From positions 8,667-72,666 of the forward strand of contig DAOVVV010000007.1 in the NCBI GenBank assembly GCA_030637025.1: a DNA stretch of 64,000 nt. The letters run 5' to 3'. The stretch's first letter is position 1, and each line of letters opens with the position of its first letter. The notes under the pieces are model-generated. The model searched no databases. It saw only the letters and a list, made by a program, of their open reading frames with translations, and was not told the origin of the DNA. Origin of the DNA: JAGLHV01 sp023143305 [NCBI: Clostridia bacterium] (GTDB taxonomy: Bacteria > CBDUZB01 > JAGLHV01). This document shows positions 16,611-25,697 of the stretch, piece by piece. Position numbers and translations under genes: made by a program.

Positions 16611-17475
16611 ATCAAAATTGAGCAATAAACAAGGACAAACATTACCTTTTATGTGTTTAATCGTATTGTCTTTAGTGATGTTTTGGATGCTGGTGGTAAA
16701 TATGGGGGTAATGCTCAGGAATAGAATTATTGTTCAAAATGCAGCTGATTGTGCGGCACAGACAGCAGCTTGTTATCGGGCGAGGGCATTGAATATGGTG
16801 GGTATGTATAATGCTGTTTTGGGAAGCTATATTATTTATGAAGGTTCTAAAATTATGCCTCCTCAAGGAGCCTGGATTCCTTATGCCAATGCGTATCATA
16901 CTTATCGGTTAACCCGAAGTTTAAACCGTATTACCGAAATTGTGCGTTCTTACGGAGGAGGGTGGGCTTATTTAAAAGCAAATGAAGTAGCTAAAAAATC
17001 CGGGGCGGATGGAATAAAAAGTCTTGCTATACCCCGGATGTATTCCCTGCGGCTTAAAGTAGATAAAGTTAGAATTAGATTCTGGAGTACAATAATGGTG
17101 TATGGTTTACCGGCTCCCGGTCCTCCTTGTTTTACCAGGAGGGTAAATACCTGGTATTATTTTAAGGATAAATCCGGCCCCAGGAAAAATATTGCTATTG
17201 CTTATAAGAAATCTCAATCAGATTTTTTCCCCTTAGGAAAGAATCTACTGGGTATAACACGGATTCCGGAAATATTAGCAGTAGCTGCAGCACGGCCTTA
17301 TAATACAAAAGGTTCAATGTTTCCACAAAAAAAAACAAAGTTGGGTTTGAAAGTTCTTTTTAAATGGCTTCAGGCTGCTTCCGGAGGGTGGGAAGCACAT
17401 CTTGTTCCGGTAGGAAATATTTCCCTAATTCCCGGTTTTGGGGATTTACCTGTGGGTAAAGTGGTAAAACATTAA
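16603..17475 (+). CDS. TadG-like pilus-assembly protein
   Basis: A 290-residue protein starting MIKSKLSNKQGQTLPFMCLI. The GQT-x-P helix followed by MGVMLRNRIIVQNAADCAAQTAA is the Tad/TadG N-terminal domain, in which a membrane helix is followed by an N-A-A-D-x-A-A-x-A-A motif. It is normally the membrane anchor of the Tad apparatus. I prefer the ATG at 16603 to the earlier start at 16564, which runs for 13 codons inside the previous gene and has no family similarity. The downstream von Willebrand-type part of long TadG proteins is missing; the protein is short. Confidence 0.68.
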   Translation: MIKSKLSNKQGQTLPFMCLIVLSLVMFWMLVVNMGVMLRNRIIVQNAADCAAQTAACYRARALNMVGMYNAVLGSYIIYEGSKIMPPQGAWIPYANAYHTYRLTRSLNRITEIVRSYGGGWAYLKANEVAKKSGADGIKSLAIPRMYSLRLKVDKVRIRFWSTIMVYGLPAPGPPCFTRRVNTWYYFKDKSGPRKNIAIAYKKSQSDFFPLGKNLLGITRIPEILAVAAARPYNTKGSMFPQKKTKLGLKVLFKWLQAASGGWEAHLVPVGNISLIPGFGDLPVGKVVKH

Positions 17476-17506
17476 TTTGTTTATTAGATGATAGGGTGAT
17501 ATTTAA

Positions 17507-17956
17507 ATGTATAAGCCAATGAAATTTAAAAATAAAAAAGGGCAGGCATTACTGGAAACACTTTTTATTATTCCCATTGTTGCTTCTTTAATATCCGGTA
17601 TCTGGTTTTTTACTGCTGTTTTCATTACCCAGATACGGTTAAATATGGCTTGCCGGCATGGAGTATTTCTCATTGTGCATGCGAATTATAATGCAGAACA
17701 GGTAATAGAGGAAGTAAAAGATTTTTTAAAAGAGAACAAATTAGCTGAAAGTAAAATTCGAATGAATTATTTTGATATAGATACATCTTGTGGTAGAAAA
17801 CCAGCCGGAGTCAGGGTAAGATATGAATTAAAGCCGCCGCTGTTGTTAAGAACAATTCCCGGGTTTCCAGACCCTATGGTTCTTAAAGGTTGTTGTGAGT
17901 GTTACAATGATACCTGGTTGTTTGGTATTCCGGGAAGTAATTTATCTCATTCGTAG
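17507..17956 (+). CDS. Second TadE/TadF-like pseudopilin
   Basis: A 149-residue protein beginning MYKPMKFKNKKGQALLETLF with a class III prepilin signal (K-G-Q-A-L-L-E, Glu at mature +5) and one hydrophobic helix to about residue 36, followed by QIRLNMACRHGVFLIVHA. The C-terminal part has five Cys residues (CGRKPAG, CCECYND), possibly forming disulfides in the periplasm. It is a paralogue in layout, not in detail, of the TadE-like gene at 16.06 kb. Confidence 0.65.
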   Translation: MYKPMKFKNKKGQALLETLFIIPIVASLISGIWFFTAVFITQIRLNMACRHGVFLIVHANYNAEQVIEEVKDFLKENKLAESKIRMNYFDIDTSCGRKPAGVRVRYELKPPLLLRTIPGFPDPMVLKGCCECYNDTWLFGIPGSNLSHS

Positions 17957-18086
17957 AAATTAAAAATTACATATTAGCAATTTTAGATTAACTGATAAAA
18001 ATAAAAAAATTTGCAATTGGTGCTAATTGGGTAATTTAGTAATTGGCAAAAAGCAAATACAGAAAGATTAAGGGGATGTTTTAGAA

Positions 18087-18293
18087 ATGAGAAAGTATTA
18101 TGACTGTCAAAATTTTGGTAAGAGTAAGTTCTGTGATGAATGGATTCTTGATAACAAAAAGAAATTAGAGAAATCTGTTATTATGAGGAATGTTATCCTT
18201 GGTGAAAAAATTGAAGTTCCAGGAATTTCTCGAGGTGAGTTGGAAAAGGCTGATGAAACATGTGGAAAGTGTTGTAATTTTGAGCAAAAATGA
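18087..18293 (+). CDS. Small Cys-containing protein, unknown
   Basis: A 68-residue soluble protein, MRKYYDCQNFGKSKFCDEWI at the start and ETCGKCCNFEQK at the end. The five Cys residues (7, 16, 59, 62 and 63) could bind a metal ion. No membrane segment or signal. The ribosome-binding site is weak. It sits between a TadE-like gene and the Flp pilin in the same direction. I do not recognise it. Confidence 0.45.
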   Translation: MRKYYDCQNFGKSKFCDEWILDNKKKLEKSVIMRNVILGEKIEVPGISRGELEKADETCGKCCNFEQK

Positions 18294-18369
18294 TAAGAAA
18301 CAGAGGGATTTTGTTTGGAATTTGTGATTTGGGAGTTTGAGTTTGTTTTTTAAGGGGGGTGAAATAAAA

Positions 18370-18540
18370 ATGATGAATTTAAGAAGAAATCGGAAGGGAC
18401 AGGGATTGACAGAATATGTTTTATTGGTGCTTTTGATAGCGATTGTTGTTTTTGGATCAATAAAAGTTTTTGGCGGTAAAGTCAAAGATGGATTTGAGAA
18501 AGCTTCCGACAAAATTGAAGAAGCACAAAGTGATGAATAA
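18370..18540 (+). CDS. Flp-type pilin
   Basis: A 56-residue Flp prepilin: MMNLRRNRKG leader, cleavage at G/QGLTEY, hydrophobic helix VLLVLLIAIVVFG and a short helical tail. This is the major subunit type of Tad pili. An AAGGGGGGTG ribosome-binding site lies nine bases before the ATG at 18370; a longer reading from TTG at 18337 has no such support. The downstream cpaB-like gene starts 12 bases later. Confidence 0.82.
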   Translation: MMNLRRNRKGQGLTEYVLLVLLIAIVVFGSIKVFGGKVKDGFEKASDKIEEAQSDE

Positions 18541-18552
18541 TGGAGAAAAGAA

Positions 18553-19395
18553 GTGAAAAATAAAAAATTATTAATAATAGCATTAAGTATCGCTTTTGTG
18601 ACGGTATTTTTAGTAGGCGGATATCTTAATAATTTAGAGAAGGCGTATTTATTTCAGGGCAAAAAAGTGGAAGTTTTAGTTGCCAGGGATTATATTCCTT
18701 CCGCTGCATTTCTTAAAAAAGAAATGGTAAAGTCGGTTAAAGTTCCTTTAGCTTTTCGACAGCCGGGAGCACTTGTTTCTTTAGAAGAGCTTACCGGAAA
18801 AAAAGGGAGAAATATTTATTCAACCATTGTTCCGATTATGATTGGAGAACAAATAGTGGCTACTAAACTTAATTCTCTTGAAAAAGGGACGAGATTATCT
18901 TTTGTAATTCCTCAGGAAAAGGGGGCTATTTCCTTAGGTGTAGATAGGGTTAGTGGTGTATCGGGATTGATTAGAGCCGGTGACCGGGTTAATTTAATTT
19001 GTACTTTTGAGTATGAAAAGAGAAACAAACTGCAGGTAAAGACCATTACCTTATTACAAAACCTATTAGTTTTGGCGGTAAATAAACGTCTGATAGGGAC
19101 AATCATTCCTAAAACAAAAAAAGGGAAATATCAAAATAGTATTACAGAAGAAGAATTGCGAACAGTGACTTTGAGTGTAACACCCGAAGAAGCAGAAAAA
19201 ATTATTTTTGCCGCCCATCAGGGAGAAATGATACTCTATTTGAAAGCGCAGGGAAACATAGGGACAGTATCTATCCGAGGAATAAATTTATCTTCTTTGC
19301 TGAATGAAAAAAACATAAACCCCGCACCTGTAAGTAAATTAGATATGCCTCCCATTATTAAAGGAATTAGAGAGATGATGCCTGATGGGTATTAA
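18553..19395 (+). CDS. cpaB: Flp pilus assembly protein CpaB
   Basis: A 280-residue protein with one N-terminal membrane helix and an SAF domain (VEVLVARDYIPSAAFLKKEMVKSVKVPLAFRQPGALVS, about residues 37-75) followed by the RcpC/CpaB core (KGAISLGVDRVSGVSGLIRAGDRVNLI). CpaB/RcpC is a periplasmic partner of the Tad secretin. The start is GTG, with AGAAGTG context. The order flp, cpaB, secretin is classic for Tad loci. Confidence 0.85.
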   Translation: MKNKKLLIIALSIAFVTVFLVGGYLNNLEKAYLFQGKKVEVLVARDYIPSAAFLKKEMVKSVKVPLAFRQPGALVSLEELTGKKGRNIYSTIVPIMIGEQIVATKLNSLEKGTRLSFVIPQEKGAISLGVDRVSGVSGLIRAGDRVNLICTFEYEKRNKLQVKTITLLQNLLVLAVNKRLIGTIIPKTKKGKYQNSITEEELRTVTLSVTPEEAEKIIFAAHQGEMILYLKAQGNIGTVSIRGINLSSLLNEKNINPAPVSKLDMPPIIKGIREMMPDGY

Positions 19396-19413
19396 TAAAT
19401 ATTCAAGGGATAA

Positions 19414-20388
19414 ATGATGAGATATCGATTAATATTTAAGAAATTAATAAGTGTTTTTTTCCTCTTGGTTTTATTAACAAGTTGTCTTTCAGCAAAAGAT
19501 AAAGTTTTAAAGTTAATGGTGGGAGAATCCACGGTACTTAAAGTTGCCTATTCCATAAAAAAAATAGCTATTGGTAATCCTCTGGTAGCAGATGTTACCA
19601 TGGTTTCCAAAAAAGAAATATTAATCAATGGAACGGGTAGCGGGACTACTTCTTTACTGGTATGGAATAATAATGGCAGGCAAGAAAAATATTATGTGCA
19701 AGTATTGCATTCGTTACTTCCTAAACCATTAATTCAACTACAGGTTCAGGTAATAGAAATGAAAACCGGTTCACTTAAAAAGTTGGGTATTCAATGGGTA
19801 GATACTATTTCTTTCGGGGAAGAGAATATTCCCGGCGTTTTTGATTTAGGCACTATTGAGCGAATGACCAAGCTTACAGCCAGTTTAAACATGCTGCTTC
19901 AATCAGGGGAAGCACGTATTTTAGCAAAGCCAAATCTGGTATCTGTAAGCGGAGGGAAAGCGGATTTTCATGTAGGAGGAGAAATTCCTTTTCTCGTTCC
20001 TCAGGAAGAAGGCAGAACTACTGTGGAATGGAAGCAATATGGAATAAGTCTGAATATTAGCCCTGTTGGTGACGAAGTAAAAAAAATAATTGCTTCAGGG
20101 ATTACAGTTAGTTTAAGTTTGTTAGATTACGACAATGCCGTAAAAATGGAAGGATATTTAATTCCGGCTATTACCCAGAGGAAAGCCGGTACGCAAGTAC
20201 AGGTTCCTGCCGGAGCTACTATTGTGATTGCAGGACTAAAGCAGACAATAGAGCAAAAAAGAGAACAGAAAGTGCCTGTTTTAGGAGATATTCCTTTGTT
20301 GAAATATTTTTTTAAAGTGGCTGATTTTGATAAAGGAAGTACAGAGGTTACTGTGTTTATTACCCCAACTTTCCTGAAGATCAATTAA
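19414..20388 (+). CDS. cpaC: Short Tad-type secretin (CpaC/RcpA family)
   Basis: A 324-residue outer-membrane secretin subunit. It has a signal peptide with LLTSC (possible lipobox), then the N-terminal pilus secretin domain (LKLMVGESTVLKVAYSIKKIAIGNPLVADVTMVSKKEILINGTGSGTTSLLVW) and the C-terminal secretin channel domain (ARILAKPNLVSVSGGKADFHVGGEIPFLVP ... VPVLGDIPLLKYFFK). The BON domain that usually lies between these parts in CpaC is absent, which explains why it is about 130-180 residues shorter than usual. It would form the outer-membrane gate for the Flp pili encoded just upstream. Confidence 0.83.
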   Translation: MMRYRLIFKKLISVFFLLVLLTSCLSAKDKVLKLMVGESTVLKVAYSIKKIAIGNPLVADVTMVSKKEILINGTGSGTTSLLVWNNNGRQEKYYVQVLHSLLPKPLIQLQVQVIEMKTGSLKKLGIQWVDTISFGEENIPGVFDLGTIERMTKLTASLNMLLQSGEARILAKPNLVSVSGGKADFHVGGEIPFLVPQEEGRTTVEWKQYGISLNISPVGDEVKKIIASGITVSLSLLDYDNAVKMEGYLIPAITQRKAGTQVQVPAGATIVIAGLKQTIEQKREQKVPVLGDIPLLKYFFKVADFDKGSTEVTVFITPTFLKIN

Positions 20389-20463
20389 GGAGTAAAGAAA
20401 GAGAAAGAGTTTGTTGATTTTTCCTAAGTTTAAAACAAAACTGTTTCCTTAGATAATATAAAA

Positions 20464-23013
20464 ATGACTAAAATTAATCCGGATCAAGTTTTACCTTTAG
20501 TAAGAAAGCCTTCGCGATATACTAATTTTGAATGGAATAGTATACATAAAAAGGGAAGAAATCTTTTGAGATTTTGTTTGTGCTTTCCCGATCTTTACGA
20601 AATTGGCATGTCCAATCTGGGAATGCAGATTTTATATAATATTATTAATTTTCGTAATGATGTGTTTTGTGAGCGGGTCTATGCTCCGGATGTAGATTTA
20701 GAAAAAATTTTGCGCAAAAAAGATAGTCCTCTTTTTTCTTTGGAGACAAAAAAATCCTTAAGAGAATTTGATGTTTTAGGATTTTCCATCCCTTGTGAAT
20801 TAAATTATACCAATATTTTAAATATTCTTGCTTTAGCAAAAATACCGTTATATTCCAGAGAGCGGGAAAAAGGATTTCCCTTGATTATTGCCGGTGGGTT
20901 TGCAGTTTGTAATCCGGAACCGATAGCTGATTTCATAGATGCTTTTATTCTGGGAGAAGGAGAAGAAGTTATAGGAGAAGTGATTGATGAGTTTTCTAAA
21001 ATAGGATATAAAAAACAAAATTCAAAAAAAGAAATATTACTGCACTTAAGTAAGATTCCGGGGGTATATATCCCTTCTTTTTATAGTGCAAATTATAAAA
21101 AAAACGGCATTCTTAAAAGTATTATTCCCAATCAGGAAAATATTCCGGAAAAAATAAGTAAAAGAGTAGTGGATTTAGAAAAAGCTCCTTTTCCTCTCCG
21201 TCCTTTAGTTCCCCTGATGGATGTTGTGCATAATCGGTTAACTTTAGAAATTCAGCGCGGTTGTACCCGGGGATGTAGGTTTTGTCAGGCAGGAATGATT
21301 TTGCGTCCCAGAAGAGAAAGAAGTAAAAAGAAATTAATGAAGATTACCGAAGAATGTTTGAGAAATACGGGATTTAAAGAGATTTCATTGCTGTCACTCT
21401 CTACCAGTGATTATACTCAGATTTTAGATTTGCTGGATTCCCTTGATAATAAATATAAAGACGAAAGAATATCTATTTCTCTTCCTTCGTTAAGAAGTGA
21501 CTGTTTTTTTCCTGTTTTAGCAGGACATTTACCAAAGGTTAAAAAAACAGCCTTGACTTTTGCTCCTGAAGCGGGGAGTCAAAGATTGCGGGATATTATT
21601 AATAAAGGAATTACGGAAGAAGATATATTTTCTTCTATTGATTGTGCTGTACAATATGGCTGGAAGAAAATTAAGTTGTATTTTATGATTGGATTGCCTT
21701 TTGAAGAAGATGAAGATATCCAGGCAATAGAGTTATTAGTAAAAAAAATTAAGAAGAAACACCCCTTTCTGAATCTTAATTTCACGGTTTCTTTTTTTGT
21801 TCCTAAGGCCCATACCCCTTTTCAATGGGTGGCCCAGGAAAGACAGGAAGAGTTAATAAGAAAAAAAACATATTTAAGTAAGGTCTTGCCGGGCAAGGTA
21901 AAAACATCGCAGGTCGAAAGTAGTTTTTTGGAAGCTGTGTTTGCCCGGGGGGATAGGAGGTTGGGGAAGGTTATAGAAGAAGCTTATCTTAGGGGATGCC
22001 GGTTAGACCAGTGGAGGGAACATTTTCAATTTATTCTCTGGAAGGAAGCGTTTGATAAAACAGGGATAGATCCGGCAAGTTACAATCAAAGGACGAGAGA
22101 TTCCAAAGAATTATTTTGCTGGGACCATTTGGATTTCGGAGTGGAAAAGGAATTTTTGCGAAGAGAATATCAAAAAGCTAAAAAAGGGAAAACAACGGGT
22201 GATTGTTATCAGGAAAAATGTAATGATTGCGGATTGAACAAAAAAATGGATAACAATATGATTTATAATATAAAGGTAAAAAATAAAAAGACCAGGGTAA
22301 TTTCAACAACAAAGAAAAAGAAGAAAACAATAGAAAATGAAGTTTTTGTTGAAAAAAAAGTACAAAAAATAAGGATTAAATTAAAAAAAGGGAAACAAAT
22401 AAAATATATTTCCCATTTAGGATTTATAGATAATTTGCGAAAAGCATTGCGTAGAGCAAGGTTGCCTTTTGTTTATTCGCATAAATTTAATCCTCAAATA
22501 AAAGTTTCTTTTAGTCCTGCTTTACCGGTAGGATATATTAGTGATATGGAATTTATGGATGTAGAATTAACTCAAAAGTTGGATTTAAGAGAGATAAAGA
22601 AAAAAATAACAATACAGTTGCCTGTCGGTATGAAGCTGTCGGGAATAAAAGAAATTATCCTTTCCAGCCCTTCTTTAGAGTCATTGATTGATAGGGCCGA
22701 ATATATTATTAAAGGGACGAAGATTAAAAGTAAAACAGCAGATAAAATAAAAGAGTTTTTATCAAAAGAAGAAGTGTTGATAACCAAACAGACAAAAAAG
22801 GGATATAAAAAAATAAATATATGTCCATTAGTTTTTAGCATAAACTGTGATAATAAAGGGGTAATAAATTTAGTTTTATGCTGTGGACAGGGGGGGCAGA
22901 TAAAACCGGAGGTAGTTATCAGGGAGATTTTTAATTTAAATGATGAAGAGACGAAGACTTTAAATATAAAAAGAATAAAATTATTTAATAGTTCGGGAAC
23001 AACTATTTTTTAA
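20464..23013 (+). CDS. B12-binding/radical SAM protein fused to DUF2344
   Basis: An 849-residue protein. The N-terminal region (about 1-220) is a B12-binding-like fold (LCFPDLYEIGMSNLGMQILYNI, GEGEEVIGEV). The radical SAM core follows, with the cluster motif RGCTRGCRFCQAG near residue 265 and FAPEAGSQRLRDIINKGI near 365. The C-terminus (about 637-849) is a DUF2344 domain (KKGKQIKYISHLGFIDNLRKALRRARLPFVYSHKFNPQIKVSFSPALPVG). In many bacteria these two families are separate neighbours and sit before RNase G and rplU/rpmA. Here they are fused and next to rng, while rplU/rpmA/obgE lie 15 kb away. A role in tRNA or rRNA modification is suspected, not known. Confidence 0.87.
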   Translation: MTKINPDQVLPLVRKPSRYTNFEWNSIHKKGRNLLRFCLCFPDLYEIGMSNLGMQILYNIINFRNDVFCERVYAPDVDLEKILRKKDSPLFSLETKKSLREFDVLGFSIPCELNYTNILNILALAKIPLYSREREKGFPLIIAGGFAVCNPEPIADFIDAFILGEGEEVIGEVIDEFSKIGYKKQNSKKEILLHLSKIPGVYIPSFYSANYKKNGILKSIIPNQENIPEKISKRVVDLEKAPFPLRPLVPLMDVVHNRLTLEIQRGCTRGCRFCQAGMILRPRRERSKKKLMKITEECLRNTGFKEISLLSLSTSDYTQILDLLDSLDNKYKDERISISLPSLRSDCFFPVLAGHLPKVKKTALTFAPEAGSQRLRDIINKGITEEDIFSSIDCAVQYGWKKIKLYFMIGLPFEEDEDIQAIELLVKKIKKKHPFLNLNFTVSFFVPKAHTPFQWVAQERQEELIRKKTYLSKVLPGKVKTSQVESSFLEAVFARGDRRLGKVIEEAYLRGCRLDQWREHFQFILWKEAFDKTGIDPASYNQRTRDSKELFCWDHLDFGVEKEFLRREYQKAKKGKTTGDCYQEKCNDCGLNKKMDNNMIYNIKVKNKKTRVISTTKKKKKTIENEVFVEKKVQKIRIKLKKGKQIKYISHLGFIDNLRKALRRARLPFVYSHKFNPQIKVSFSPALPVGYISDMEFMDVELTQKLDLREIKKKITIQLPVGMKLSGIKEIILSSPSLESLIDRAEYIIKGTKIKSKTADKIKEFLSKEEVLITKQTKKGYKKINICPLVFSINCDNKGVINLVLCCGQGGQIKPEVVIREIFNLNDEETKTLNIKRIKLFNSSGTTIF

Positions 23014-23055
23014 AATTTATAGATGGTTTTTAATGAATTAGATAGGGAGGTATAA

Positions 23056-24471
23056 TTGGACAGAGAAATAATAGTTAATTGTAATGAAGAAGAGATTAGA
23101 ATTGCTATTTTAGAAAAAGAGAAACCTGTAGAATTTTTCATAGAGAGGGGAGAAGAAAAAAAAATAGTGGGAAATATTTACAAGGGAATAATAGCAAACA
23201 TTCTGCCGGGAATTCAATCAGCTTTTGTTAATATCGGTTTGGAGAAAAATGCTTATTTAGATTTTTCGCATATAAAGGAAGCCGACAGGAAAAAATTGGT
23301 TACCGGAAAAGAAATTATTGTCCAGGTAATTAAGGAAGCTATTGGAACGAAAGGAGTTAAAGTTTCTAATCTTATTTCTTTGCCGGGGAGATCCCTTGTG
23401 TATATCCCTGACAGCAAAAAGATAGGCGTTTCTCAGCTTATTACGGATAAGAGCGAAAGAAAAAGATTAAGAGAAATAATGAGCAGTATTTTGTCGGGCA
23501 ATGACGGCTGTATTATTCGGACGGAAGCAGAAGGTGCTGTTATAAGTGATTTAAAACGCGAGACTAGATTTTTAACTAATTTGTGGAAATCTATTACTAA
23601 CCGATACCGCGTATTTTCTGCACCTGCTTTACTGCACAAAGATTTGAGAATTATATTCAAAGTAATAAGGGATATGTTGTCTTTAAATGTAGATTTGTTT
23701 TTAATTGATTCTTCCAAGGAGTATGAAGCTGTTTTAGAATTTGTCAGTTTAGTCCTTCCTCATCTGAAAAAGAAAATAATTCTTTACCAGGATAAAACTC
23801 CCATATTCGAAAAATATAATTTAGAAAAAGAAATAAAAAAGGTAAAAAAACCCAGAGTGAATTTGCCTTCCGGAGGGCATATTATTATTCAGGAAACAGA
23901 AGCTCTATGCGCTGTTGATGTAAATAGCGGCCGTTTTGTGGGTAAGAAAAATTCCGAAGAAACAGCTCTGGCAGTTAATTTAGAAGCAGCAGTGGTTATT
24001 GCCCGCCAATTAAGGCTGAGAAATATCGGGGGAATTATTATTATGGATTTTGTTAGTATGCGCTACCGAAAAAATAACGAGAAAGTAATTACCATTTTAC
24101 AAAAAAACATAAAAGCGGATAAAGCAAAAATTAAAATAGTTCCTGTAACTAGTTTGGGTGTAGTGGCAATGACCCGGGAAAGAAAAAGAGAAAGTATTAT
24201 TAATGTGTTGTGTGATACCTGTTCCTATTGCGGGGGTATAGGCAAGATAACTTCGATAAAAACTATAAGCATAGAAATTAAAAGGGAAATTATTCAAATG
24301 GCTAAAACTCCGGGAATAGCAGGGGTTAGGGTAACTTTATCTTCCCAGGCAGCAAATTATTTTTCCGGAGAAATAATAAAAAAATTGGAAGAAAAAACAG
24401 GAAGAAAAATAAAGGTGAAATCTAATTCGAAAATGCAGATAGACGATTACAGTATTAGTCCCTGGATATAG
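23056..24471 (+). CDS. rng: Ribonuclease E/G family protein
   Basis: A 471-residue RNase G type endoribonuclease. It has an S1-like domain near 36-120 (GNIYKGIIANILPGIQSAFVNIGLEKNAYLDFSHI), the catalytic ALCAVDVNSGRFVGKKNSEETA region (Asp near 287) with the second metal Asp in IIIMDFVSM near 332, and the zinc-link CDTCSYCGG near 387. The long disordered tail of RNase E is missing. Translation starts with TTG at 23056, preceded by AGGGAGG. It follows the B12/radical SAM-DUF2344 gene, its usual partner. Confidence 0.93.
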   Translation: MDREIIVNCNEEEIRIAILEKEKPVEFFIERGEEKKIVGNIYKGIIANILPGIQSAFVNIGLEKNAYLDFSHIKEADRKKLVTGKEIIVQVIKEAIGTKGVKVSNLISLPGRSLVYIPDSKKIGVSQLITDKSERKRLREIMSSILSGNDGCIIRTEAEGAVISDLKRETRFLTNLWKSITNRYRVFSAPALLHKDLRIIFKVIRDMLSLNVDLFLIDSSKEYEAVLEFVSLVLPHLKKKIILYQDKTPIFEKYNLEKEIKKVKKPRVNLPSGGHIIIQETEALCAVDVNSGRFVGKKNSEETALAVNLEAAVVIARQLRLRNIGGIIIMDFVSMRYRKNNEKVITILQKNIKADKAKIKIVPVTSLGVVAMTRERKRESIINVLCDTCSYCGGIGKITSIKTISIEIKREIIQMAKTPGIAGVRVTLSSQAANYFSGEIIKKLEEKTGRKIKVKSNSKMQIDDYSISPWI

Positions 24472-24523
24472 GTGGTCATTAAAGATTCACAGTCGATAGA
24501 TAAAGATAAATGCAAAGAATAAA

Positions 24524-24577
24524 GACAGTCCATCGTCCACAGTCGATAGTCCATAGACAACAGATAAAAAATAAATT
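24524..24577. repeat. Dispersed CAGTCCATAG-type repeat, copy 1
   Basis: GACAGTCCATCGTCCACAGT followed by CGATAGTCCATAGAC and an A-rich AGATAAAAAATAAAT. A near-identical copy lies at 24669-24720 and a partial copy at 39739-39756. The 290-base gap between rng and the convergent regulator holds only these repeats and a small GGCACAAAGGCA-type microrepeat (about 24599-24630). Confidence 0.6.
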
Positions 24578-24668
24578 CAAAACAAAAAACTAAAAACAGG
24601 CACAAAGGCATCAAGGCACAGAGGCACAAAGTTAAAACAAAAGACAAAGAATAACAACAAAGACTACA

Positions 24669-24720
24669 GACAGTCCATAGTCCACAGTCGATAGTCCATA
24701 GATAGAGATAAAAAATAAAT
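24669..24720. repeat. Dispersed CAGTCCATAG-type repeat, copy 2
   Basis: Same unit as at 24524, here GACAGTCCATAGTCCACAGT plus CGATAGTCCATAGATAGAGATAAAAAATAAAT in two parts. Internal 9-mers (GTCCATAGT, GTCGATAGT) are themselves repeated, suggesting growth by slippage or recombination. Confidence 0.6.
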
Positions 24721-24764
24721 ACTAAATTCGAAATTCTAAAAAGTGGGCTGGTCTATTTATATTC

Positions 24765-25655
24765 CTATTTTGTTCGTTCATTTTTTTTATAAGTACTTGT
24801 TTTAAAACTTTGAGCATATCGTTTTACTGTTTCGGCGACAGATAATACTTCAATTGGATTGGTGAATTGACGGTATTGGTTAGTTGCTATGCCGATTGCT
24901 ATAGAGACAACGGAAAAGCCTTGTTTTATATCTTCCGGGGTATAAAAAGAAAAAACACTCTGGTCAAAATCTTCAATAATGGAAGAACATATATTATCTG
25001 CTTTTTTAGGTGTGGTTATTATGATGAACTTATCTCTGCCGGGATGGCCAATGAAGTCATCAAAAGTTCCTTCCTTACTTATAGCTTTGTTTATTATTTT
25101 TGCTGTCTGACAGATAAGCCTATTACCTTTTAAATGCCCGTATTTATCATTATAGCTTTTAAAATTATTTAAATCCATGGAACAGACTGCATATTTTAAA
25201 TTTTTGTTTATTTTATTGTTGATTTCATGTTCAATAGAATGATTTCCCGGTAAACCGGTCAAAGGATTACTTTCTTTTTTTATGGAGGAATAATAAAGAA
25301 TTTTTTCTATTCTTAGTAATAATTCCTGTAAATCGAAAGGTTTAGTAAGATAATCATCCGCACCTGCTTTTATACCCTCAATTTTATCGTCATAAGAAGT
25401 TTTAGCGCTTAACATAATAATAGGCAATGAATGAGTTTCTTCGTTCTGCCTTAATTCTTTGCATATAGTTAAACCATTCCTTTCGGGCATGCGTATATCC
25501 AGTAAAGTTAAATCAGGTAATTCTTCTTTGGCTTTAATCAATCCTTCTTTCCCCCCAAAAGCAGTGGAAACAGTAAAACCTTTGCTCAGTAGATATTTTT
25601 CAATAAATTCAACTATGTGAACTTCATCATCTATAATTAATATTTTTTGTTTCAC
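24765..25655 (-). CDS. Response regulator with degenerate GGDEF domain
   Basis: A 296-residue protein: receiver domain at 1-125 (ILIIDDEVH, phospho-acceptor in LTLLDIRMPERNG, late LTKPFD) and a GGDEF-type domain from about 135 (LTGLPGNHSIEHEI, SMDLNNFKSYNDKYGHLKGNRLI). The signature loop reads GHPGRDKF where GG(D/E)EF is expected, so the second Gly is Arg and the catalytic acid is Lys. The substrate-binding Asp-Asn helix remains. It is probably not an active diguanylate cyclase; it could bind a nucleotide or act as a dimerisation output. It is the last gene of the four-gene minus-strand signalling unit. Confidence 0.8.
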   Translation of the reverse strand: MKQKILIIDDEVHIVEFIEKYLLSKGFTVSTAFGGKEGLIKAKEELPDLTLLDIRMPERNGLTICKELRQNEETHSLPIIMLSAKTSYDDKIEGIKAGADDYLTKPFDLQELLLRIEKILYYSSIKKESNPLTGLPGNHSIEHEINNKINKNLKYAVCSMDLNNFKSYNDKYGHLKGNRLICQTAKIINKAISKEGTFDDFIGHPGRDKFIIITTPKKADNICSSIIEDFDQSVFSFYTPEDIKQGFSVVSIAIGIATNQYRQFTNPIEVLSVAETVKRYAQSFKTSTYKKNERTK

Positions 25656-25697
25656 TATTTTTCCTTTTAAATAAAATTTTTCGATTTCTTTTTAGTA

